Source: Pseudomonadota bacterium
GTDB taxonomy: Bacteria > Pseudomonadota > Gammaproteobacteria > Burkholderiales > Burkholderiaceae_C
Reading direction: 5' to 3'
Length of the DNA stretch: 9,959 bases
Assembly (NCBI GenBank): GCA_023436025.1
Contig: JAEZKX010000154.1
Span: 1-9,959, forward strand
Shown: in pieces, positions 1 to 5,258 of the stretch
How positions within the stretch are numbered: position 1 is the first letter of the stretch
Layout of the letters: every line of letters begins with the position of its first letter
Notes under the pieces: model-generated
Told to the model about the DNA's origin: nothing
Seen by the model: only the letters and a program-made list of their open reading frames with translations
Databases searched by the model: none
Position numbers and translations under genes: made by a program

Positions 1-618
1 TGGCTGCGCACCCTGGCCGCCACGGTGCGGCGCCCGGTGCTGCGCCGGCTCAGCCTGGTGTCGCTGGCCTATGCCATCGTGCAGCATGGCTTCCTGACCT
101 TCTCCGTGTCGCTGCTCACGCTCGAGCTGGGCATGCCATTGGCGCTGGCCGCCGGCCTGCTGGCGGTGTCGCAGCTGGCGTGCAGCCTGGTGCGCGTGGG
201 CCTCGGCCACGTGGGCGACCGCTGGGTGCCGCCGCAGGTGCTGCTGGGCGCGCTGGGCTTCTGCATGGCCGCCAGCTGCATCGCGCTGGCGCTGCTGCCG
301 CCGTCGCCGCCGCTGCCAGTGGCCGCCGCGGTGATGCTGCTGTGCGGCGCCACCGCGATGGGCTGGAACGGCGTCTACTTCGCGCAGCTGGTGCGCTCGG
401 TACCGCGCGAGGAGCTCGCGGCGGCCGCCGGTGGCACCCAGTTCTTCACCTTCGGCGGCGGCATGCTGGGCCCCTTCCTGTTCGCGCAGTTCCTGGCCCT
501 GGGCGGCAGCTACGGCGCCGCCTACGCCTGCCTGGCCGTGCTGGGCGTGGCGGCTGGCGCCGCCATGCTGCGCCCGCTGCCCGCCGCCGCCCCATCCCTG
601 ATCCCCCGGACCCCATGA
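1..618 (+). CDS. MFS transporter, C-terminal half (5' end outside window)
   Basis: The reading frame is open from the first base, so the true start lies to the left. The visible 205 residues hold about six hydrophobic segments (roughly 17-41, 46-68, 78-98, 102-125, 144-164 and 167-190), which matches the second six-helix bundle of a 12-helix major facilitator. The loop near residues 69-75 (GHVGDRW) resembles the MFS motif A loop (GxxxDRxGRR) that recurs between helices 8 and 9. The protein would be an inner-membrane secondary transporter. The stop codon overlaps the start of the next gene as ATGA, so the two are translationally coupled and the substrate probably belongs to the downstream CoA-dependent catabolic route. 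The substrate itself cannot be read from this fragment. A drug-efflux role is possible but less likely in this context. Confidence 0.8.
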   Translation, partial: WLRTLAATVRRPVLRRLSLVSLAYAIVQHGFLTFSVSLLTLELGMPLALAAGLLAVSQLACSLVRVGLGHVGDRWVPPQVLLGALGFCMAASCIALALLPPSPPLPVAAAVMLLCGATAMGWNGVYFAQLVRSVPREELAAAAGGTQFFTFGGGMLGPFLFAQFLALGGSYGAAYACLAVLGVAAGAAMLRPLPAAAPSLIPRTP

Positions 619-1391
619 CCCTTCCTGCTTCCTCGACTCCGCGCTACGACGCCGCCGACGGCGTCGCCCGCATCACCCTGGCGCGCCCGGCGCACCGCAA
701 CCGGCTGGAGAACGCCGACCTGGCCACGCTGATGGAGCTGTTCGCGCGCATCGATGCCGACCCGTCCATCCGCTGCGTGGTGCTGCAGGCCGACGTGCTG
801 CCCGAGCGGCCGGTGTTCAGCGCCGGCTACAACACCGGCGACTTCGATGCCGGCCCGGCGCCGGTCTCCTTCGAGCAGGTCGTCGAGGCGCTGGAGCGCC
901 TGCGTCCGGTGACCCTCTGCGCGCTCAACGGCAGCGTGTACGGCGGCGCCACCGACTTCGTGCTGGCCTGCGACCTGGCCGTGGGCGCCACCGGCATCGA
1001 GATGCGCATGCCGGCCGCCGCGCTGGGCATCCACTACTACGCGAGCGGGCTGGTGCGCTACGTGTCGCGCCTGGGCGTGAGCGCGGCCAAGCGCGCCTTC
1101 CTCACCGCGCGGCCGCTCGACGCCGAGACGCTGCTGCACATCGGCTACCTGCAGGAGCTGGTGCCGGCGCAGGCGCTCGCCGCCCACGTGTCGGCCCTGG
1201 CCGCCCACATCGCCACGCTGGCGCCGCAGGCGGTGCAGGACCTCAAGCGCTCGCTCAACGAGCTGGCGCGCGGCGATTTCGACCTGGAGCGGCTGCGCCA
1301 GCGCGAACTGGCGTCCATGGCCAGCGCGGACTTCGCCGAAGGCCGGCGCGCCTTCGCCGAGCGGCGCGCACCGCGTTTCGAGGGCCGCTGA
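615..1391 (+). CDS. Crotonase-fold (enoyl-CoA hydratase/isomerase family) protein with non-canonical active site
   Basis: This 258-residue protein has the normal length of a single-domain crotonase. The two oxyanion-hole segments are visible: FSAGYNTGDF (68-77) and NGSVYGGATDF (105-115). The C-terminal signature EGRRAFAERRAPRF (242-255) is typical of the family. The two glutamates that catalyse hydration in classical enoyl-CoA hydratase (rat Glu144 and Glu164) align with Asp114 and Ala134, so ordinary hydratase activity is doubtful. The segment LGIHYYASG (137-145) puts Tyr141 where methylmalonyl-CoA decarboxylase (ScpB/YgfG) has its catalytic tyrosine, which makes a decarboxylase or another acyl-CoA reaction a fair alternative. 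I aligned by eye from memory of the reference proteins. The ATG overlaps the upstream stop (ATGA) and no strong ribosome-binding site is visible, which suggests translational coupling. It is followed one base later by a CoA-transferase that may supply its acyl-CoA substrate. Confidence 0.88.
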   Translation: MTLPASSTPRYDAADGVARITLARPAHRNRLENADLATLMELFARIDADPSIRCVVLQADVLPERPVFSAGYNTGDFDAGPAPVSFEQVVEALERLRPVTLCALNGSVYGGATDFVLACDLAVGATGIEMRMPAAALGIHYYASGLVRYVSRLGVSAAKRAFLTARPLDAETLLHIGYLQELVPAQALAAHVSALAAHIATLAPQAVQDLKRSLNELARGDFDLERLRQRELASMASADFAEGRRAFAERRAPRFEGR

Positions 1392-1392
1392 C

Positions 1393-2589
1393 ATGCCGCG
1401 CATCCAGGCTGGGGCCGCCCTAGCGCCCTTCCGTGTCCTCGACCTGTCGCGCGTGCGCGCCGGCCCGACCTGCGTGCGCATGCTGGCCGACTTCGGCGCC
1501 GACGTGATCCGCATCGAGCCGCCGCCGGGCATCGACGCCAACGACAACATGTTCGTCGACAGCCGCGACGGCGGCGATTTCCAGAACCTCAACCGCAACA
1601 AGCGCTCGCTCACCCTCAACCTGAAGAAGCCGCAGGGACTGGCGCTGTTCAAGCGCCTGGTGAAGGACGCCGACGTGGTGGTGGAGAACTGGCGGCCCGA
1701 CGTCAAGAACCGCCTGGGGCTGGACTACGAATCGCTGCGCGCGCTCAACCCGCGCATCGTGCTGGCCAGCATCTCGGGCTACGGCCAGGACGGCCCCTAT
1801 GCCGGCCGCCCCGGCTTCGACCAGGTGATCCAGGGCATGGGCGGGCTGATGTCGGTGACCGGCTTCCCGGACGGCCCGCCGCTGCGCGCCGGGCTGGCGG
1901 TGGCCGATTCCAGCGCCGGCCTCTACCTGGCGCTGGGCATCTTCGCGGCCCTGCTGGAGCGCGAGCGCTCGGGCCAGGGCCAGTGGGTCCACACCTCGCT
2001 GCTGCACGCGCAGATCGCGATGATGGACTTCCAGGCCGCGCGCTGGCTCAACGAGGGCGCGGTGCCGGTGCAGTGCGGCAACGACCATCCCACCGCCAGC
2101 CCGATGGGGCTGTACAAGGCGCAGGGCGGCCACCTCAACATCGGCGTGGCCGGCGGCGGCAACTGGCGCCGCTTCTGCGAGGCGCTGGAGCAGCCGCAAT
2201 GGCTGCAGGACCCGCGCTTCGCCACCGACGCCCAGCGCATCGCCAACCGCGCGGCGCTGTCGGCCGAGATCGAGCAGGTCTTCGCCACGCGGCCGGTGCA
2301 GCACTGGGTCGACGTGCTCAACGCCGCCGGCGTGCCGGCCGGTCCGGTGTACACCGTGCCGCAGGTGTTCGAGGACCCGCAGGTGAAGCACATGGGGGCG
2401 ACCGCGCAGGCGGTGTCCGCGAGCGGCAAGACCTGCACCTTCGTGACGCAGCCGGTGCACCTGGAGCGCACGCCGGCCTCGGTGCAGGCGGCGGCGCCGG
2501 CCTGCGGCGAACACACCGACGAGGTGCTGCGCGAGGCCGGCCTCGACGATGACGAGATCCAGGCCCTGCGCGCGCAGGGCGTGGTGTAA
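1393..2589 (+). CDS. CaiB/BaiF family (class III) CoA-transferase
   Basis: The 398-residue product has the length and layout of formyl-CoA transferase/CaiB-like enzymes, which move CoA from one acyl-CoA to a carboxylic acid through an aspartyl mixed anhydride. Family landmarks include RVLDLSRVRAGPTCVRMLADFGADVIRIE-like N-terminal Rossmann sequence (about 14-42), the NLNRNKRSLTLNLK segment (65-78), and ISGYGQDGPYAGRPGFDQVIQ (127-147). The catalytic aspartate is most likely Asp172 in VADSSAGLY, matching the DS(N/S)xG context of formyl-CoA transferase Asp169. The start ATG has GAGGG at 1380-1384 with an 8-base spacer and follows the crotonase stop by one base, so the two are cotranscribed. It probably activates the acid imported by the operon's transport proteins. 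The CoA donor and acceptor cannot be specified; family members include oxalate, carnitine, mesaconate and succinate-dependent enzymes. Confidence 0.93.
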   Translation: MPRIQAGAALAPFRVLDLSRVRAGPTCVRMLADFGADVIRIEPPPGIDANDNMFVDSRDGGDFQNLNRNKRSLTLNLKKPQGLALFKRLVKDADVVVENWRPDVKNRLGLDYESLRALNPRIVLASISGYGQDGPYAGRPGFDQVIQGMGGLMSVTGFPDGPPLRAGLAVADSSAGLYLALGIFAALLERERSGQGQWVHTSLLHAQIAMMDFQAARWLNEGAVPVQCGNDHPTASPMGLYKAQGGHLNIGVAGGGNWRRFCEALEQPQWLQDPRFATDAQRIANRAALSAEIEQVFATRPVQHWVDVLNAAGVPAGPVYTVPQVFEDPQVKHMGATAQAVSASGKTCTFVTQPVHLERTPASVQAAAPACGEHTDEVLREAGLDDDEIQALRAQGVV

Positions 2590-2594
2590 ACCCC

Positions 2595-2618
2595 GGGCGC
2601 GGGTCCCGACCCGCGCTC
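2595..2618 (+). other. Strong intra-operon stem-loop
   Basis: GCGCGGGT (2597-2604) and ACCCGCGC (2609-2616) form a perfect 8-bp, almost all-GC stem closed by a CCCG tetraloop. One G-U and one G-C pair can extend it to 10 bp (2595-2618). It starts 5 bases after the CoA-transferase stop codon and ends about 20 bases before the ribosome-binding site of the binding-protein gene. No T-run follows on either strand, so it is not a standard intrinsic terminator. It may act as an mRNA 3'-end stabiliser or processing barrier, which would help the periplasmic binding protein to be made in a different amount from the enzymes. The structure is seen; the role is inferred. Confidence 0.6.
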
Positions 2619-2638
2619 CCATGCAGCAACAAGCACAA

Positions 2639-2644
2639 AAGGAG
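2639..2644 (+). promoter_or_regulatory. Ribosome-binding site fixing the start of the TctC-like gene
   Basis: AAGGAG sits 6 bases before the ATG at 2651. An in-frame ATG at 2621 lies upstream of this site and would put ten polar residues in front of the signal peptide, so 2651 is the better start. Confidence 0.8.
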
Positions 2645-2650
2645 ACAGGC

Positions 2651-3601
2651 ATGAAACGATTCCTCACCCTGGTGGCCGCGGCCACCCTCGCGCTGGCGGC
2701 CCACGCCCAGGCCTACCCCGACAAGCCGGTCAAGCTGGTCGTGCCCTTCCCCGCGGGCGGTGGCGTCGACGTGGCGGCCCGGGCCTTCGCCGACAAGCTG
2801 GCGGGCGCACTCGGCCAGCCGGTGGTCATCGACAACAAGCCCGGTGCGTCCGGCAACATCGGCGCCGAGATGGCGGCCAAGGCGCCGGCCGACGGCTACA
2901 CGCTGCTGTTCGGCAACGAGTTCCTGGCGATCAACCCGCTGACGCTGAAGGAGACGCGCTACGAGACGCTCAGGGACTTCGTGCCCGTGGCCAAGGTGGC
3001 CAGCGTGGCCGGCGCCATTGCCGTCCATCCCTCGCTGCCGGTGAAGAACATGCAGGAGCTGCTGGCGCTGGGCAAGACCAAGCCGCTCAACTACTCCTCG
3101 CCCGGCGTGGGCACCGGGCCGCACCTGTTCGGCCAGCTGCTGGCGCTGCAGTCGGGCGCGAAGTTCGTCAACATCCCCTACAAGGGCTCCGCCCCGGCCA
3201 CGGCCGACGCGGTGGGCGGCCAGGTAGACTTCATCGTCTCGACGCTGTCGCCAATGGTGCCGCACATCCAGAGCGGCAAGCTGCGCGGCCTGGCGGTGAC
3301 CAGCGCCAAGCGCTCCTCGCTGGTGCCCGATGTGCCGACGCTGGCCGAGACCGGCGTGGCCGGCCAGCGCTACGAGATCTGGTACGGCGTGCTGGCGCCG
3401 GCGGCGACGCCCAAGCCGGTGGTGGCGCGGCTGCAGCAGGCCGCGGCCCAGGTGCTGCGCGATCCCGACCTGGCGGCGCGGCTGCAGCGCGCCGGCTACG
3501 ACCTCGACGCCGCCATCGGCGACGACTTCGGCGCCGAGATCAAGGCCGATGTCGAGCGCTGGAGCCGCGTGATCCGCGACGCGAAGATCCCCAAGGAGTG
3601 A
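2651..3601 (+). CDS. Bug/TctC family tripartite tricarboxylate transporter substrate-binding protein
   Basis: This is a 316-residue periplasmic solute-binding protein of the size usual for the Bug (Bordetella uptake gene) family. The N-terminus is a clear Sec signal peptide: MKR, a hydrophobic stretch (4-17), and cleavage after AHA (19) or AQA (21). The mature protein starts with the Bug hallmark YPDKPVKLVVPFPAGGGVDVAAR (22-44). Further family marks are PVVIDNKPGASGNIGAE (57-73), ADGYTLL (80-86), NYSSPGVGTGPHL (147-159) and VNIPYKGSAPATADAVGGQVDF (173-194), parts of the carboxylate-binding cleft. No TctA/TctB membrane partners are visible, which is common for the many orphan Bug proteins of Burkholderiales. 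Its place between CoA-transferase and dehydrogenase genes suggests it binds the carboxylate handled by the operon. The ligand is unknown. Confidence 0.95.
   Translation: MKRFLTLVAAATLALAAHAQAYPDKPVKLVVPFPAGGGVDVAARAFADKLAGALGQPVVIDNKPGASGNIGAEMAAKAPADGYTLLFGNEFLAINPLTLKETRYETLRDFVPVAKVASVAGAIAVHPSLPVKNMQELLALGKTKPLNYSSPGVGTGPHLFGQLLALQSGAKFVNIPYKGSAPATADAVGGQVDFIVSTLSPMVPHIQSGKLRGLAVTSAKRSSLVPDVPTLAETGVAGQRYEIWYGVLAPAATPKPVVARLQQAAAQVLRDPDLAARLQRAGYDLDAAIGDDFGAEIKADVERWSRVIRDAKIPKE
3593..3598 (+). promoter_or_regulatory. Ribosome-binding site deciding the start of the MDR reductase
   Basis: AAGGAG lies inside the last codons of the binding-protein gene, 8 bases before the ATG at 3607. A GTG at 3598 opens the same frame three codons earlier, but it overlaps this site and has no well-placed alternative. 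The ATG is therefore preferred. Confidence 0.7.
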
Positions 3602-3606
3602 AGGCC

Positions 3607-4581
3607 ATGAAGTGCTGGTTCCTGCGTGCCGAGGCCGGCCGCATGGTGGTCGACCTGCGCGATGCGCCGGTGCCGACGGCGGGGCCCGGACAGGTGGTGG
3701 TGCGGGTGCGCGCCGCCGCGCTCAACCGCGGTGAGTTCATCGCCGGCCACGGCCTGCACACGGCGGGCGGCGCCAAGCCGGCCGGCTTCGAAGGCGCCGG
3801 CGAGGTCGTCGAAGTGGGCGAGGGCGTCACCGCCTTCCACGTCGGCGACCGCGTGATGGGGCGCTGCGAGCCGGCCTTCGCCGAGTTCGGCTGCATGGTG
3901 GCCGACGAGGTCTTTCCGGTGCCCGACGGCATGTCGTGGGAGCACGCGGCCAGCGCCACCGTGGCCTGCGGCACGGTGCACGATGCGCTGATCGGCCAGG
4001 GCCAGCTGCGCGCCGGCGAATGGGTGCTGGTGACCGGCATCGCCTCGGGCGTGGGCGTGGCGGCGCTGCAGGTGGCCAAGGCGCTGGGCGCGCGCGTCAT
4101 CGGCACCTCCGGCTCGGCCGACAAGCTGGCGCGGCTGCAGGCCATGGGACTGGACATCGCGCTGCACACGCGCGCACCCGACTTCGTGCCGGCCGTGCTG
4201 GAAGCCACCGGCGGGCGCGGCGTCGACATCGCGGCCAACACCGTGGGCGGTTCGCTGTTCCCGGCGCTGGTGGAATCGCTCGCCTTCGAGGGCCGGCTGG
4301 CCACCATCGGCTACGTCGACGGCCAGGTGCACGCCGGGATCGACCTGGCGGCACTGCACAAGAAGCGCCTGCGCCTCTATGGCGTGTCCAACAAGATGCG
4401 CACCGTGGCGCACCGCGTGGAGGCGGCACGCGCTTTCGCGCGCGACGTGCTTCCGCTGCTGGCCGACGGCGGCGTGGTGCCGGTGGTCGACGAGGTGTTC
4501 GCCTTCGATGCGCTGCCGCGCGCGCAGCAGCGCATGGAAGAGAACGCACACCTGGGAAAGCTCGTGGTGCGCATGGATTGA
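3607..4581 (+). CDS. Zinc-independent MDR family oxidoreductase (quinone oxidoreductase/enoyl reductase-like)
   Basis: The 324-residue protein has the two-part MDR architecture: a GroES-like N-terminal domain (about 1-120) and a Rossmann NAD(P)-binding domain (about 125-265). The cofactor loop is VLVTGIASGVGVAALQVAKALGA (140-162), a variant of the usual AxGGVG motif. The zinc-ligand motifs of true alcohol dehydrogenases are absent: LNRGEF replaces the CH/D catalytic site and there is no four-cysteine lobe. This places it with the quinone oxidoreductase (QOR)/enoyl-CoA reductase branch, which usually uses NADPH to reduce alpha,beta-unsaturated carbonyls. It is the last gene of the + strand operon, beginning 5 bases after the upstream stop. 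A role in reducing an enoyl intermediate of the pathway is a reasonable guess; the substrate is unknown. Confidence 0.9.
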   Translation: MKCWFLRAEAGRMVVDLRDAPVPTAGPGQVVVRVRAAALNRGEFIAGHGLHTAGGAKPAGFEGAGEVVEVGEGVTAFHVGDRVMGRCEPAFAEFGCMVADEVFPVPDGMSWEHAASATVACGTVHDALIGQGQLRAGEWVLVTGIASGVGVAALQVAKALGARVIGTSGSADKLARLQAMGLDIALHTRAPDFVPAVLEATGGRGVDIAANTVGGSLFPALVESLAFEGRLATIGYVDGQVHAGIDLAALHKKRLRLYGVSNKMRTVAHRVEAARAFARDVLPLLADGGVVPVVDEVFAFDALPRAQQRMEENAHLGKLVVRMD

Positions 4582-4605
4582 CCGCGCCAGCGGCGCCGCG
4601 CATGT

Positions 4606-4626
4606 TTGCTGCTTGCTGCTTGCTGC
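4606..4626 (+). repeat. Perfect 7-bp tandem repeat, (TTGCTGC)x3
   Basis: Three exact head-to-tail copies of TTGCTGC lie 24 bases after the stop of the MDR gene, followed by a partial TGCTG. The tract falls in a 20-codon open frame (4602-4664) encoding a hydrophobic peptide, MFAACCLLLVAVFW and on to a stop. That frame has no ribosome-binding site and I do not call it a gene. Confidence 0.8.
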
Positions 4627-4657
4627 TGGTCGCGGTGTTCTGGCTGCCCGCGCGGCT

Positions 4658-4693
4658 GGGGTGAGCGGGGCGGGGAGGGCGGGCCGGGGAGGG
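4658..4693 (+). other. Dense G-tract cluster, possible G-quadruplex, in convergent junction
   Basis: Seven runs of three or four G occur within 36 bases of the + strand (4658-4661, 4667-4670, 4672-4675, 4677-4679, 4681-4683, 4686-4689, 4691-4693), separated by loops of 1-5 bases. This meets the usual G3+N1-7 quadruplex rule several times over. It lies in the 128-base gap between the end of the catabolic operon (+) and the end of the universal stress gene (-). No intrinsic terminator with a T-run is visible here, so the tract could slow or stop convergent transcription. The tract is seen; quadruplex formation and any role are inferred. Confidence 0.55.
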
Positions 4694-4709
4694 CGGTGGC
4701 GCCGCGCCC

Positions 4710-5129
4710 CTACTTCACCAGCAGCACCGGGATGTCGGCGTCGTGCAGCACCTTCTGCGCCACGCTGCCCATGAGCGCGCGCCCGAGCAGGCCGTGGCCG
4801 TGCGTGCCCATGACGATCAGGCGGGCGTGCTCGGCGCGGGCGGTCTCCACGATGGTCTCGGCGGGCGCGCCCACCTTCCAGGCCACGGTGAACTGCAGCG
4901 GGTGGCGGCGCAGGAAGGCCTCGATCGGGGCCAGTATCGCCTCGGCCTCCTCCTTCTGGTAGTCGGCCACGGTGCGGGTTCCCACCATCGATGTCACGCG
5001 TGGCGGCAGCGGCGGCTGCACGTGCAGCACCGCCAGCTCGCCACCGGCGAGCATCTCGGGGTTGGCGACGAGGAAGGCCAGCGCCTTCTTGGTGAAGGGG
5101 CTGCCGTCGGCGGCGAACAGGATCTTCAT
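4710..5129 (-). CDS. Universal stress protein, UspA family, ATP-binding type
   Basis: This single-domain 139-residue USP starts with the family opening MKILFAADGSPFTKKAL, in which the Asp8 region contacts adenine. It ends with the nucleotide-binding signature GTHGHGLLGRALMGS (108-122), which fits G-2x-G-9x-G(S/T), so it should bind ATP like MJ0577-type proteins rather than the non-binding UspA subtype. VMGTHG and the closing IPVLLVK strand are standard. The ATG at 5129 is preceded by GAGGTG with a short spacer; longer in-frame upstream starts would add unrelated sequence through the promoter. USPs are cytoplasmic dimers that aid survival under starvation and low oxygen. The gene diverges from the RNase-like gene, and an FNR/Anr-type box is centred 89 bases upstream of its ATG. 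With the box at -41.5 the transcript would begin near 5177. Confidence 0.95.
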   Translation of the reverse strand: MKILFAADGSPFTKKALAFLVANPEMLAGGELAVLHVQPPLPPRVTSMVGTRTVADYQKEEAEAILAPIEAFLRRHPLQFTVAWKVGAPAETIVETARAEHARLIVMGTHGHGLLGRALMGSVAQKVLHDADIPVLLVK

Positions 5130-5208
5130 GGGCACCTCGCAAACTTGCCGGGCCGCCGGAGTGCGGCTTGCCGGATTGCCTGCAGGTTGCCAGCCCGCGC
5201 CGGGAAAG

Positions 5209-5228
5209 GGCTTGACCTGAGTCAAGCC
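5209..5228. promoter_or_regulatory. Shared FNR/Anr-type operator between USP and RNase-like genes
   Basis: GGCTTGAC-CTGA-GTCAAGCC is a perfect inverted repeat with 8-bp arms and a 4-bp spacer. Its core TTGAC-N4-GTCAA (5212-5225) matches the FNR/Anr consensus TTGAT-N4-ATCAA except for one symmetric change per half-site. From its centre (5218.5), a -10-like CACCAT lies at 5247-5252 for the + strand gene. On the - strand a weaker CAACCT lies at 5189-5184, at the class II distance for the USP gene. One symmetric site could therefore activate both divergent genes. Binding by an FNR/CRP-family protein is inferred. Confidence 0.75.
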
Positions 5229-5258
5229 GTGGTGCCATGGATGAGGCACCATCGCGCC

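Noticed and set aside
180..614. Upstream extension of the crotonase frame into the MFS gene
   Set aside because: The extension is an arginine/glycine/alanine-rich shadow of the transporter; crotonase sequence begins just after the ATG at 615.
1420..2685. A 421-codon antisense open frame opposite the CoA-transferase
   Set aside because: Same GC-driven shadow effect; no domain, no ribosome-binding site, and the + strand gene has a clear catalytic aspartate and family motifs.
4691..4709. GGGCG/CGCCC hairpin next to the USP stop as a terminator
   Set aside because: Short 5-bp stem with a 9-base loop, no T-run, and it competes with the G-tract structure; evidence is too thin.
3496..5238. A 580-codon open frame on the - strand across the MDR gene and beyond
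   Set aside because: It runs antisense to well-supported genes, crosses the intergenic junction and reads through the USP gene in a different frame, with composition-driven sequence and no motif.
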